DNA of 64,000 nt, taken from positions 1,240,001-1,304,000 of the forward strand of contig JBAIAA010000608.1 of assembly GCA_037893245.1 (NCBI GenBank). Direction: 5' to 3'. Position 1 is the first letter of the stretch. Each line of letters starts with the position of its first letter. This document shows positions 47,001 to 57,708 of the stretch, in pieces. This DNA comes from Crossaster papposus (Eukaryota; Echinodermata; Asteroidea; Velatida; Solasteridae). The position numbers were made by a program, and so were the translations under genes. Below the pieces are notes generated by a model, which worked only from the letters and a program-made list of their open reading frames with translations, was not told the DNA's origin and did not search any database.

Positions 47001-47318
47001 GTAGTCGCGATGCGTCTTTCATAAGATGGGTTTATTGCAATCGATGTTAGGACACTTCTTCGTGCAGACTAGATAAATATTGTGCATGTGCTGCGGCGAT
47101 GCGTTTCTGTGAAACATTCTTCGCCGAATGATTATTAACACCGCTAAATGTAAACGTTTTGATTTCAGGAGTTCGTCGGTAACACTGATAGCAACACCCC
47201 GGTTACCAACCTGTTCGATAAGAGTGTAGTGACGAAGGCAGTGCGCATTCAGCCTACTGCCTGGGCCAGTTATAGTGTTGCTTTGCGGTTGGAGTTGCTT
47301 GGATGTCGACTTGATTAG
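34963..47318 (+). CDS. Gene B: secreted single discoidin-domain protein, five exons (join 34963-35008, 44723-44872, 45156-45294, 46325-46493, 47169-47318)
   Basis: Paralogue of gene A with the same intron phases; the spliced frame is open for 217 residues. Signal peptide (MDGAAALVLMLSTMA then VFLTGVAS), a Pro/Asp-rich linker with an extra Cys near residue 60 (RGNCEP), then the F5/8 type C domain. The domain opens with Cys and LGMEDGTIQDDRITASSS, has NYWPPHLARLN, WIEVDL and TGVITQGW, and ends LRLELLGCRLD. Compared with gene A it has the more canonical NYWPPHLARLN stretch, so it may be the better functional copy. Intron 1 is 9.7 kb and contains a SINE and an antisense Ty3/gypsy relic. The role is extracellular binding or adhesion by family; the ligand is unknown. 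Confidence 0.87.
35102..35360 (-). mobile_element. tRNA-derived SINE in gene B intron 1
   Basis: On the minus strand it begins with an A-box-like TTGGCGTGGTCG and a consensus B box GGTTCGAATCC (35299-35309). A longer body follows with GGGTTTTCAGTCCCTGCC and ends in an AT-rich tail. Gene A has the uninterrupted site (GGGACGTGTTATATAC to CTCATTTTGTTG near 4972-5001), so this inserted after the two genes split. Unlike the tRNA-like units in M blocks, it has the usual SINE head-body-tail layout. Confidence 0.78.
35425..35581. mobile_element. MITE family 1, internally deleted copy
   Basis: Starts GGTAGGATACACCATTTG and ends AATGGTGTACCC, with the middle missing. It corresponds in position to the copy at 5055-5400 in gene A. 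Confidence 0.72.
35583..36116. mobile_element. MITE family 2, truncated copy
   Basis: Matches 5500-6650 of gene A with large deletions (CTAAGCCTAGTTG, GATATTCATAAAACTTTGC). It stops at TACCCTATTG, where the gypsy-type DNA begins. Confidence 0.72.
36117..37498 (-). pseudogene. GC-rich segment with a decayed C2H2 zinc-finger frame
   Basis: The minus strand holds a finger-like stretch. HCGKAFTRSSNCGRHMRT (near 37350-37410) fits C-x12-H, with the expected first Cys codon replaced by a stop. A second unit, YACEKGCGLRFYREDISS, ends in RHH. Further along, with frameshifts, are HSYEVTVRLLP (about 36700-36760) and DDVPLEFWEQLF (about 36560-36610). It looks like a broken coding sequence. Whether it belongs to the gypsy element beside it or is a captured gene I cannot tell. 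Confidence 0.5.
37499..39257 (-). pseudogene. Gypsy integrase segment, third copy
   Basis: Minus-strand frames include EIYTDQG-type remains, MVERFNCTVKTMLSLFVQ (38474 downwards) with the third catalytic Glu, and the C-terminal module KVGRTPKLQCWWNGLFVVLK (about 38040). Frames are broken between these. It starts with the same ends as the 39.26 and 41.04 kb copies. Confidence 0.82.
39258..41037 (-). pseudogene. Gypsy integrase segment, second copy
   Basis: The best preserved copy: a 225-codon frame (39525-40202) runs from MVERFNCTVKTML through RSSQHDITKFTPNMLMLGRE to the GPF-type module WWDGPFVVLKRTDDVTFRIQ and NFNRLKPYLGDA. A run of about 21 G at 40319-40340 sits exactly where the core has lost the stretch between its first and second catalytic Asp. 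A long C run lies at 40907-40955. Confidence 0.85.
41038..42656 (-). pseudogene. Gypsy integrase segment, first copy, with zinc-binding region
   Basis: Begins with PCGQCGRSG, part of the HHCC zinc finger. It continues with AIDLTGRFPKTKTGNTSIMV (first catalytic Asp), LEIYTDQGREFEE (second Asp) and GMVERFNRT (Glu). About 50 residues are missing between NTSIMV and LEIYTDQG, and a further ~160 bp is lost near 41700. All these defects make it inactive. Confidence 0.85.
42657..43240 (-). pseudogene. Gypsy RT end and RNase H
   Basis: The frame 42896-43240 codes FLGLASYYRWLIVNFAEIAR and AFEHLKDALTTAPVLRYPD, the standard RT connection and RNase H entry of Ty3/gypsy. The rest of RNase H is frameshifted. 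Expected catalytic residues of RNase H are not all traceable. Confidence 0.82.
43241..43745 (-). pseudogene. Gypsy reverse transcriptase, inactivated
   Basis: Fragments STPVVLVRKKNGTVRFCVDS (near 43500-43560) and PIPRIEDNLDAYSGAKWFST are typical RT domains. The catalytic box reads YLGD instead of YLDD at 43249-43260, so the first catalytic Asp is lost. Several frameshifts are present. Confidence 0.83.
43746..44088 (-). pseudogene. Gypsy protease-RT linker
   Basis: The frame 43753-44079 codes VPVRVFNPTTDPVTIYQGSR and PPHLQDILERGAAGLDQ, the connector usually found between protease and RT. The upstream protease and gag are missing; the break at 44088 joins intron sequence. Confidence 0.75.
44105..44481. 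mobile_element. MITE family 1, gene B copy
   Basis: Ends GGTAGGATACACCATT and AATGGTGTATCCTAC. The central hairpin has one change (CCGGTGATCG). Allelic in position to 9580-9966, with matching flank on the right. Confidence 0.85.
44723..44872 (+). CDS. Gene B exon 2
   Basis: The acceptor is TTAAATTTAAAG and the donor GTAAGT. It codes FLTGVASEYRTCYFGPPPEP and CRGNCEPKPP. Same length as in gene A. Confidence 0.82.
45156..45294 (+). CDS. Gene B exon 3
   Basis: The acceptor is TTGTTACCAACAG. It codes CLSTQPLGMEDGTIQDDR and NYWPPHLARLNLRSGAWETL. The donor is GAG/GTTGGC. It is one codon longer than in gene A. Its 3' half differs strongly from gene A and from the remnants, which resemble each other. 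Confidence 0.84.
46325..46493 (+). CDS. Gene B exon 4
   Basis: The acceptor is CTGTGCACATAG. It codes AIGSWIEVDLVESTVLTGVI and VKRYTVAYQKQPSSAYEHV. The donor is AAG/GTAAAT. It is one codon longer than in gene A. Confidence 0.86.
47169..47318 (+). CDS. Gene B exon 5
   Basis: The acceptor is TTTTGATTTCAG. It codes EFVGNTDSNTPVTNLF, VRIQPTAWASYSVALRLE and LLGCRLD, then TAG. All family signature residues are kept. Confidence 0.9.
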   Translation, partial: EFVGNTDSNTPVTNLFDKSVVTKAVRIQPTAWASYSVALRLELLGCRLD

Positions 47319-48474
47319 TTCTGCTGAAGTTTATAAGCGCTGTTCGTATTCGCTACAAAACATTTTCCAAAGAAAACAAAACGGAAAATTGACATTTGAC
47401 AAAAATATAGAGAACCGCCAGCTTAATATACCTAAACAATAACACCGGGCTGGAAATATATTATATTCTGTAAATAGAAAATATCGCAACAAAACCAATT
47501 GTGCTAGAATGTTTTGCTTTTGCTGAAAATATAATTGCTTTGTATTCAACAATTATGGTATAAATTCCAGTGGCGTAAATCTATATCGGCGAGTGGAGGA
47601 TGGGATAACTGAAAATGTACGGCCGTGAAAAATCTAAAAACGGAGAAAATGGGGGTGGGGGAGGGCACATGTTTACATGTTTATGACACAAAAGGTACGT
47701 CATCTAAGGCAATATTGCGCAGTAACTTACACTACAGTGGTGCATTTAAACCATTTGCAGTGTTCTTTTTATTAAAGGTGAAGGATAGACACTTTATTTT
47801 TTATTCTTACCACCGAAATCTAGGGGATGATCCAAAAGCGGAGGGTAACATACTCTTCCCTTGAAGTTAGGCCCATAGTAAACACATTTAAACGTCTGGT
47901 ATTTGGCGTCACTAAAATACAAATTGCAATATCATCATACAATTATTTAGTTGTAAAGTAAATAGAGTCTCGTAATAGAACATATATGTTTTCTCTGCTA
48001 TTTTTAAACAATTTTCATTCAAAGTCACCAACTCTCGCATTCAATGCTTTTACTAAACAAATTAAGTCATTTGCCATTTAATTGCAAATTGTTGGTCACT
48101 CTATTTAGATATTGTCTCGCGAATATTCGTCACCACAGTCTAAGCTGTTGCTGTAAGGCAACGTACATCCAGGGGTCGAATTCGTATGGTATCAATCAAT
48201 TACAAACTTATGTGAAATACATTAGTCTGATGTGTGCTTGACTCACGCACATATCCGACTCATTTATTTAACATAAGTTTAAAATTGATCTGTGAACAGC
48301 TTCAATGAATGTGATCAAAGGGTGAGCAAACTTTGAAATTGAACCATAAATGACTAAATTGGTTTGGTAAAAGCGTATGGTTGTTTTAATAATGTCAAAT
48401 TCGTTTAGGCTGTTGCCGAAGGGCAGCATTCACAGATCAAATTCGTCTTGATATTAATCAATATGCCGTATTAT

Positions 48475-48714
48475 TGAACGTTGAGGGCGCTGTACTCACG
48501 GTATTTGGGGGTATAATTAAAAGTGATTAGGAGATAATTCACGTCAGTTTAAATATTCTTACAGCTCCAAAATATTTTTTTTCTAATATTCAATTTTTAG
48601 ATAAAAGTGAAGTTACTAAAACTACTTCAATAAACGCGATTTTGCATGTGTTAGTACTCAGAAAATGGCGTCTTACAGCGCCCTCATGCGGCCAAAAATA
48701 CGGCGGATTTCAAA
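48475..48714. mobile_element. MITE family 3, copy at 48 kb
   Basis: Inverted GCCGTATT and AATACGGC ends with GAGGGCGCTG inside, at the standard M-block position. Confidence 0.84.
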
Positions 48715-49007
48715 CTTAGGTTAAAAACATTAGTCTGATAATTATGTGCGTGAAATATATATATATATATTGTTTTAATTTTAATTGGCAAGGTGGGTCA
48801 ATGTCTTTGATCACTTTGAAATGTATGCAAATTTACGTATTTGGTTTACCATGTATATCCCCATTCAGTGATCACCACAATGTCGCTCCCCAGGTTGTAT
48901 CTTAAAATTGGGCGTGATCCATGGTCACACGTATTCTGGTGTTTATGACTTCTGACTAGCGCCCTCAAAGAAAAGATACTAACAATTTGGAAGACCGCTA
49001 AACATAG

Positions 49008-49079
49008 GGCAAAATAGGTCAGTTGGTAGAACGCCGGTCCGGTATTCCGGAGGACACAGGTTCGAGACCCGCCTTGCCA
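49008..49079 (+). repeat. tRNA-like SINE unit 5
   Basis: A box TAGGTCAGTTGG, B box GGTTCGAGACC. It shares GGACACAGG with the unit at 60725, showing common descent. Confidence 0.68.
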
Positions 49080-49689
49080 ATTTGTTTTGTTCACTTTGAA
49101 CTTTCTGCAATTAAGTGTATGTATATTAAAATGCACGCAAATAATAGAATATAGGTCGATTGTCGTGTTGCTGTGTAATAATTAATTTATGTGTATCAAA
49201 ATGGGATTTGGAATAGAAATGATTGGAGAAAACAATAAACAGGTGATTACACAATCGCAGTGTTTAGCCCCACATTAATGACATGTGAATGATCTATTCA
49301 GAATAGCCGGACATTTTGGGCACACTTATTTTCTATTTCTTAAAATTGACTTTGATGTAATCGTTTATTTTTACTCAGCCTATACCTTGTTTCTACAAAT
49401 TAGAAATTTGGGCGATGTAAGTAGCAAGGCGGAGGTACCTTGAGAGATTGGTGAATTAAAGTATCTTGCTGCCACTTTGGATGCTTACACCTGGTCTTAA
49501 AATACTCGAAAGACACCTCCCTTCCATATACAAGTGCCCAACCCTTTTCCCGAAACGAAACGACATATTCTAGGAGCTGGCTCCCAGACTATATCAACAG
49601 AACGCCACCAATAAATAAAGGTATAGGTATAAGTATAAACGATTACGCTAAAACATAATAGTTTATTGAAACAAAATTCATTCAAATTC

Positions 49690-50984
49690 ATCAACTCCTC
49701 TCGTATTCAATTTTGTCCGGAGAAATACAACAAAATCGCACGCTTTTACAGAACAAATTAAGTCATTTGCCATTTAATTGCAAATTGTTGGTCACTCTAT
49801 TTAGACATTGTCTCGCCAATATTCGTCACCACAGTCTAAGCTGTTGCTGTAAAGCAACATACATCCAGGGATCGAATTCGTATGATATCAATCAATTTCA
49901 AACTGATGTGAAATAAATTTGACTGGTGTGTGCACGACTCATGCACATATCCGACTAATTTATTTAACATAATTTTGAAATTGATCTGTGAATGCTGACT
50001 TTCGGCAACAGCTTCAACAAATGTGATCAAAGGGTGAGAAAGCGTTGAAATTGAACCATAAATGACTAAATTGGTTTGGTAAAAGCGTATGATTGTTTTA
50101 ATAATGTTAAATTCGTTTAGGCTGTTGCCAAATGGCAGCATTCACAGATCAAATGTGTCTTGATATCAATCAATTTTAAACTAATATGTTAAATTTAATA
50201 GTCTGGTAATTATGTGCGTAATATGTATATATTGTTTTAATTTTAATTGGCAAGGTGGGTCAATGTCTTTGATCACTTTGAAATGTATGCAAATGTACCT
50301 ATTTGGTTTACCATGTATATCCCCATTGAATGATCACCACAATGTCGCACCCCAGGTTGTATTCTGGTGTTTATGACTTCTGACTAGCGCCCTCAAAGAA
50401 AAGATACTAACAATTTGGAAGACCGCTAAACATAGGGCAAAACAGATCAGTTGGTAGAACACCGCTCCGGTATTCCGAAGGTCGCAGGTTCGAGTCCCGC
50501 CTTGCCAATTTGTTTTGTTCACTTTGAACTTTCTGCAAATGAGTGTACGTATATTAAAATGCACGCAAATAACAGAATATGGGTCGAGTGTCGTGTTGCT
50601 GTGGAATGATTAATCATTTGTTTCAAAATGGGATTTTGAATAGAAATGATTGGAGGAAACAATAACCAGGAGCTTACACAATCGCAATGTTTAGCTCCAC
50701 AGTAATGACATGTGAATGATCTATTCAGAATAGCCGGACATTTTGGGCACACTTATTCTATTTCAAAAAATTGACTTTGATGTAATCGTTATTTTTACTC
50801 AGCCTATACCTTGTTTCTGAAAATAGAAATGTGGGCGATGTAAGTAGCAAGGCGGGGGTACCTTGAGAGATTGGTGAATTAAAGTATCTTGCTGCCACCT
50901 TGGATGCTTACACCTGGTCTTAAACTACTTCAGAGACACCTCCCTTCCATATACAAGCGCCAAACCCTTTACCCGAAACAAAAC
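49690..50984. repeat. Composite repeat block M, copy 6
   Basis: Hairpin near 49898, inverted GATCTGTGAATGCTG pair, no MITE family 3 (near 50170), tRNA-like unit at 50436-50507, and a minus-strand Cys-pair frame at 50519-50752. It joins block X at about 50985. Confidence 0.8.
50436..50507 (+). repeat. tRNA-like SINE unit 6
   Basis: A box CAGATCAGTTGG, perfect B box GGTTCGAGTCC. The anticodon stem is changed by CACCGCTCC. Confidence 0.68.
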
Positions 50985-52700
50985 GACAGATTCCAGGAGC
51001 TGGCTCCCAGACTATATCACAAGAACGGCACCAATAAATAAAGGTATAGGTGTAGGTATAGGTATAGGTATAGGTATAGGTATAGGTATAGGTATAGGTA
51101 TAACTATAAACGACTACGCTAAAACATAATAGGTTATTGAAACAAAATTCATTCAAATTCACCAACTCTCGCATTCAAGTTCGCGCGAGATAAGATTTCG
51201 CACGCTTTTAATACCAAACTAGTTTAGTTATTAATCATTCAATTTCAAAGTCACTCTTTTTAAGCACCGGGTTGAGAATATTCACTTCGGAAGTGAATGA
51301 AGGTAGTGCAATGTTTATTCCTTTCTGGGTTAAGCTGACACTTGTCCTCTAGTCAGTGTGACACGTTTACGGCTAAAACAAAACAACCTAAACAAAAAGA
51401 CTCCCAAGTGAATCTAAACCGCAATATTTGAGTTCTCATTGTCGCCGCTTGATTGATTTATACTACGTTCCTTTTACATCCATTGTCAAGATTTCAAAGG
51501 AACAAAAAGTATCGATTCTTACTAATGCTTTAAGGTTTAAGATGAATTGAGCTCATTTATTCAGTGGTACTAGCTACTGACTTGGGTATGTGAAAGCTTT
51601 GCTCTGTCTGGTCTCAGTGTTGCGTAACCAAACAATGGAATAAAGGTTGGGTTATTAAATAAGGCCGTTTTTAATGCACAGTACGTTGGGCATCGAAGTC
51701 ATTTGCTGCCATACGTTCTTGCGCGTCGGGTGTGTTTCTGCTAACTCCGCCAAAGTGTCTCTTCCAGTGATGGTGATCCGTACACATTTTTGAGTAGAAA
51801 TACATTGGAGATAATGTTGTGTGACCCTTAAGAACTGACACGCCAATTTATTTCGCTGGTGATTCAAACCAGTATTTTCGGACATTATCCGATGAGGATT
51901 GTTACTCCGATGATGATTTATACCAAGAGCGACAGATTTGAAGGTGAATAGACTTCCCACACTCATCATGGATGATTTGGACCCCTTGTAACAGATCAGA
52001 AATGGATGGAAAATAGGAAAAGGTAACGATAATCTTGGCTTATATTTTAACCGTCGGTGCACACCTTTTGTCCGCAGCGTCAATTCGTCGATACGAATCC
52101 ACACTTTTAACAGTAGAGTGAAGTCATAGCAATGGTTTATATAAACATAATTGGTCATTGGCGTGTTTCCCAAGCGCGATGGTAGATGTACTTTCTCCGT
52201 ATTTTCAGTGTCTATCAACAAATCACAACCTGTAAAGTGTACGAAAACAGGCGTCGGACTTACGATACGCCCGATGTCTTAAACAAACGCGTACATGGAT
52301 TCCCACGCGTACATGTGGCAGAGGTTTTTTTTCAGAGATCGTTTATTTCACTTTTCTTAATGCATTAAACACTTTAAAAAATGATTTAGGCGATCACTGT
52401 GTTAGAAAATAACAATATGAGGCAAACAAATTCTTTGCAATGAAGCGACTAAAGATCTCAAAAAGAAAAAGGTATTCTTTACCTACGTTTTTCACGTGAA
52501 TCATGTATGGCTATACATGTGTACACGGTTTGGGAAAGTAATGAACGGTCGGCCGTCACAGGTTGAATGGTTTTCAGTTCATAACAACAAAAAACGGTTA
52601 CCAGTTAACACTGTATCAGGCATACTCGTATAATGCCCCTCATTGGTACTAAGATCATAATTATAACAATACAGTGTACTTAGATGTCGTGTATCTCTAT
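50985..52700. repeat. Duplicated block type X, copy 5
   Basis: Close to the 18-kb copy, with a shorter GGTATA array (about nine units, 51049-51102). The CRE is mutated to TGAAGTCA at 52119-52126, while the TATATAAAC that follows is kept. The minus-strand frame 51655-52221 has no known domain. Confidence 0.8.
51049..51102. repeat. (GGTATA)n microsatellite
   Basis: About nine hexamers, one of them GGTGTA, at the same place as the longer array at 18111. Confidence 0.95.
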
Positions 52701-52725
52701 TCCACTTGAATTAATGAATTAATGT

Positions 52726-53299
52726 GTATTCATAAATACCTGGGACAGTTTAGGCATTTCAATTGGTCGAGAGCCCGTCACGTGGCTGGTATTAAACGAA
52801 CGATAAAGACATGGCTGGAAGTGTTCAAAATCAGCTGGCAACAAAACAATGTCACGCGATGTCGCATTATACCCGTCCCCAGGGCTCACTTTATTTCCAA
52901 CCGTACCTCGTGTCCAATAATAAGAGCGGGTAGTGTTGGGAGCGAACAGCTCGACACCCTGGAAACGAGGTTGCCAATGGCAGTAATAGTCTGGTTCATA
53001 GTAAATACGCGTTATTGCATGTATTGTGTAGAGCGACAGAGGCGGAAACATGTCATTTGACACACACAGAATGGCGAAACACCGAAATTTACTTGCGACA
53101 ATTTTCCGGGATTTTCGGGACTTTTTTTGCTGAATTTTACAAAACAGGTATTTATGAATGGGAATAAATATGTGTTCGGTTGGTATTATTCACCCTGTTT
53201 AATACCGCTTGGAGTATGGGTGCTGATAATTATCAGCACCCAGACTCCAAGCGGTATTAAACAGAGTGATTAAAACCTCTCGAACACACATTTATTCCC
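52726..53299. mobile_element. Foldback element FB4, loop deleted
   Basis: Same family as FB2 and FB3. The hairpin spans 53160-53299, but the conserved loop and adjoining bases are gone, leaving the perfect palindrome GGTGCTGATAATTATCAGCA near 53219-53238 at the centre. Confidence 0.82.
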
Positions 53300-54689
53300 T
53301 TATTATAGTGCGTCTGAATTATGAGGTTCATTTATGTTCTGATTAATTAGTTTATTTATTACTATTGTATTTGTTCAATATTTGTGTGTGAAAGCATGGA
53401 AATCAATAAATCAACAAAACAGTGGTGATCACACACGAAACAAATATTAAGCAGCGTTAACTACATGTATAGCTTAAACGGATTATATATACACCATTTA
53501 CTGTAATGCTCGAAAATAGATGGGTTGCCTAGGAAATTCATGTTTTATAGTAAATATATTGACCGCTGACCTGTTTAATGTGTCCACTAGTACGAGCTGT
53601 TGCCCTGCCAGTGCGGCACGCCTAAACAATAACAATGGATGGTTTCCCCAGAGGTTGGTATCTAAAGGAAATACCACAGCTGGCTCATACCATTACTGCA
53701 AATCCACATTATTACAGCGCCACAAACGCTCCTGAATGGTTTCTTGGTCATCTAATTGCCACCACGGCTTTGTTTTGGTAGTTATATATATTTTTTATTA
53801 TAAAAACAAATCTAGCCGAATCCCTTTGCACCGCTCAATTATTGCACACTTTAACGAGTTTCAATAATTGTGTTCGGTTTTCAAATCCGTTCTCAAGCAA
53901 CCGATTAAATCGCTTTGTTGTGTTATACTTTCATCAGTCTAGCATTACACATTTTAATATGAGATGTAATTAAGATAAGTAGTTTGCGGTAGCACCATGT
54001 GCTAATTAGCTTTTGTGAGTTGTGGGGTTCTGAAGAGAACTTGAGGGAACTCGACATTTTTGGATAGTATGCTCTGCCCGTCGTCAGGAAACTAAGGGAT
54101 TCCAACGGTGAAGCGCGGTTATATTGAACCTGGAAGCGATGAAGCGTACAAAGGATGTAACTGAGGGGTACTCATGCATGACGCTTGATGATCACTGAGC
54201 CGTGTCGGTGTGAAGAAAGTGACCGAAATGGAAAGTTGCCAAGGGTATAGGCGACCCATAGGCTGGACAACTACGTGTCCTAAAGTACATGGGACCCATT
54301 GGACTGGGAGGTGATGGTGGGTGGGGCGCCAAATGTTGCCTCACCGTTATAATCCTTACGAAGGGCAGGGCATTCTGTCCGAGACGTTGAGATCCCTCTG
54401 TTTCTTGTTAGAACCACACAACTCACTAGACAGAATTTCCACATGGTGCTACCGCAAACTATTTATCTTATTGCTATTTTGCCATGCAAACTTTCAATCC
54501 TTTAGTCCTTTTTAGAACCACACAACTCACTAAAGATAATTACCACATGGTGTTACATGTACACGTTGTTATATGTATCAGCTGATATAACAACAATGGT
54601 GATTTACAGGCGATTTGTTTTCAAGCCACATACGTATCCCGTACGCGTATCTAATGGTTCCTATTCATCCCTTCACTCTGTGCACATAG

Positions 54690-54837
54690 CCCCAATGGTT
54701 GCTGGATAGAGGTGGACCTCGCTGAGAGTACAGTGTTGACAGGAGTAATCACACAGGGACAGAATAGTTATTACTATGTGAAGCGGTACACGGTGGCGTA
54801 TCAGAAGCAGCCTTCATCTGCGTATGAAAACATTAAG
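54690..54837 (+). pseudogene. Remnant C exon 4
   Basis: Acceptor CTGTGCACATAG, codes PNGCWIEVDLAESTVLTGVI and YYVKRYTVAYQKQPSSAYEN, donor AAG/GTAAAT. It lacks the loop coding HVTDGNGN-type residues. Confidence 0.8.
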
Positions 54838-55527
54838 GTAAATGTCCACCTTAACTTAACAGGCTTTGCAGGTATTTACAGGACATTGGGCCGATTTCAC
54901 GAAACGCCAAAACGAGTCTTAGAAAAAATAGTAACTCGTCCTAAATCGCGACCAAAGTTTAGACGCTTTAAACACGTCATAACCTCCATAGCAACGCGGC
55001 TTAACTCGTCTTAACTTAAGATCGGTCCGAGGGTCGTCTTTTCTCACATGCGTTAATCTATATATCGTCTGGAAACCATTGCGTTATCTTCTCGTTTTAG
55101 ACACAATATCGACCTAGAATTATAGTTTTGATGACGAAACAAATTTAAACAGTTTTGTTAGTCGTGTGTACAATTTTAAAAACAAATTATGTATACGCCA
55201 ACAACTAGACGACTCTGGGGTATAGAACGTGCAGAATTACCATACGTAATTGTATTGCGCAGAATAGTTTGCGCGGTTTTTTTTTAACGATTGTTTACCC
55301 TAGCGGTAAAAACAAACACGAAACAGCTATCAAATTGGTAGTTGCGATACGTCTTACATAAGATGGGTTTATTGAAATCGATCTTAGGACACGCCTTCGT
55401 ACAGACTAGATAAATATAGTGCATGTGCTGCGGCGATGCGTTTTGGGGAAACAACATGTAGTTGTTAAAAGTCTCCTCTTCGCCGAATGATTATTGATAC
55501 CGCTGAATGTAAACGTTTTGGTTTCAG

Positions 55528-55674
55528 GAGTTCGTCGGTAACACTGATGGCGACACCCCGGTCACCAACATGTTTGAAGAGAGTGTAGTGGCGAAGAAGG
55601 TGCGCATTCAGCCTACTGCCTGGGCTATTGGTGTTGCTTTGCGGTTGGAGTTGCTTGGATGTCGACTTGATTAG
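55528..55674 (+). pseudogene. Remnant C exon 5
   Basis: Acceptor TTTTGGTTTCAG, codes EFVGNTDGDTPVTNMF, AKKVRIQPTAWAIGVALR and LELLGCRLD, then TAG. One codon shorter than in genes A and B. Confidence 0.82.
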
Positions 55675-56866
55675 TTCTGCTCAAGCTTATAAGCGCTGTT
55701 CGTATTCGCTACAAAACATTTTCCAAAAAAACCAAAACGGAAAATTGACATTTGACAAAAGCATAGAGAACCGCCAGCATAACAGACCTGAACAATAACA
55801 CCGGGCTGGAAATATATTATGTTCAGTAAATAGGAAATATCGCAAAAAAACCAATTGTGCTAAAATGTTTTGCTTTTGCTGAAAATATAATTGTTTTGTA
55901 TTCAACAATTATGTTATAAATTCCAGTGGCGTAAATCTATATCGGCGAGTGGAGGATGGGATAACTGAAAATGTACGGCCGTGAAAAATCTAAAAACGGA
56001 GAAAATGGGGGTGGGGGGAGGGCACATGTTTACATGTTTATGACACAAAAGGTACGTCATCTAAGGCAATATTGCGCAGTAACTTACACTACAGTGGTGC
56101 ATTTAAACCATTTACAGTGTTCTTTTTATTAAAGGTGAAGGATAGACACTTTATTTTTTATTCTTACCACCGAAATCTAGGGGATGATCCAAAAGCGGAG
56201 GGTAACATACTCTTTCCTGGAAGTTAGGCCCATAGTAAACACATTTAAACGTCTGGTATTTGGCGTCACTAAAATACAAATTGCAATATCATCAAACAAT
56301 TATTTAGTTGTAAAGTAAATAGAGTCTCGTAATAGAACATATATGTTTTCTCTGCTATTTTTAAACAATTTTCATTCAAAGTCACCAACTCTCGCATTCA
56401 ATTGTGTCCGGAGAAATTCATAAAAGATTCCACGCTTTTACTAAACAAAGTCATTTGCCATTTAATTGCAAATTGTTGGTCACTCTAATTAAACTTTGTC
56501 TCTCGAATATTCGTAACCACAGTTTAAGCTGTTGCTGTAAGGCAACATACATCCAGGGATCGAATTCGTATGATATCAATCAATTTCAAACTTATGTGAA
56601 ATAAATTAGTTTGGTGTATGCACGACTCACGCACATATCCGACTATTTTTATTTAACATAAGTTTGACATTTGATCTGTGAATGCTGCCTTTGGGCAACA
56701 GCTTCAATGAATGTGATCAAAGGGTGAGCAAACGTTGAAATTGAACCATAAATGACTAAATTGGTTTGGTAAAAGCGTATGATTGTTTTAATAATGTCAA
56801 ATTCGTTTAGGTTGTTGCCGAAGGGCAGCATTCACAGATCAAATTCGTCTTGATATTAATCAATAG

Positions 56867-57109
56867 GCCGTATTATTTAACGTAGAGGGCGCTGTGCTCA
56901 CGGTATTTGGGGGTATAATTAAAAGTGATTAGGAGATAATTCACGTCAGTTTAAATATTCTTACAGCTCCAAAATATTTGTTTTCTTCTAATATTTAATT
57001 TTTAGATAAAAGTAAAGTTACTAAAACTACTTCAATAAACGCGATTTTGCATGTGTTAGTACTCATAAAATGGCGTCTTACAGCGCCCTCATGCGGCCAA
57101 AAATACGGC
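56867..57109. mobile_element. MITE family 3, copy at 56.9 kb
   Basis: Inverted GCCGTATT and AATACGGC ends at the standard M-block position. Confidence 0.84.
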
Positions 57110-57171
57110 GGATTTCAAATTTAAATTAAAAACATTAGTCTGATAATTCTGTGCGTTATATATATATATAT

Positions 57172-57460
57172 TATTGATAAACCATCATTAGCGCGACCGG
57201 TCCATAGAGACGCGCGCAAAATTTTAGGTTTTTATTTGTAACCTAACCCGTTTTTACCTAGAGCTTTTGCCACAAAATTAAAAATCCATTGGGTAATGTA
57301 GCCAAATCTATCGACATAATCAATAAAATTTAAAAAAATGAAATTTTATCGAGTACTTGGGCGCTCGGACGACCGGCAAACGGTCGTCCTAACGACGGTG
57401 GTCGTCGCAATACTGTAAAATTACTGCGAATGGTCGCTCTAAGCGCGCATAGTCAAAAAT
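57172..57460. mobile_element. Unclassified ~290-bp insertion at a TA-rich site
   Basis: Present only in this M block. Sister blocks run straight through the (TA)n stretch into TTGTTTTAATTTT. It is richer in CG dinucleotides than its surroundings and has a hairpin GGACGACCG (57367) with CGGTCGTCC (57381). Ends show no clear long inverted repeat. Its class is unknown. Confidence 0.65.
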
Positions 57461-57708
57461 ATGTATATATTGTTTAAATTTTAATTGGCAAGGTGGGTCA
57501 ATGTCTTTGTTCACTTTGAAATGTATGCAAATTTACGTATTTGGTTTACCATGTATATCCCCATTGAGTGATCACCACAATGTCGCTTCCCAGGTTGTAT
57601 CTTAAAATTAGGCGTGATCCCTGGTCACACGGTATTCTGGTGTTTATGACTTATGACTAGCGCCCTCAAAGAAAAGATACTAACAATTTGAAAGACCGCT
57701 AAACACAG

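Larger units (their letters stand above)
47640..49689. repeat. Composite repeat block M, copy 5
   Basis: Follows the gene B 3' flank. It contains the hairpin near 48203, MITE family 3 at 48475-48714 and a tRNA-like unit at 49008-49079. The inverted GATCTGTGAATGCTGCC arm on the left is shortened (ATCTGTGAACAGC). About 48.6-50.6 kb is closely repeated at 60.3-62.3 kb. Confidence 0.82.
53595..55674 (+). pseudogene. Discoidin gene remnant C (partial exon 3, exons 4 and 5)
   Basis: Partial exon 3 (53595-53653, SCCPASAARLNNNNGWFPQ), exon 4 (54690-54837) and exon 5 (55528-55674) keep their splice sites, phases and open frames, ending with LRLELLGCRLD and TAG. Exons 1, 2 and the first half of exon 3 are absent, so no complete domain can be made. 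Exon 4 lost seven codons compared with gene A and B, still in frame. Either the 5' part was lost recently or the 3' exons are used from another start. Confidence 0.82.
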
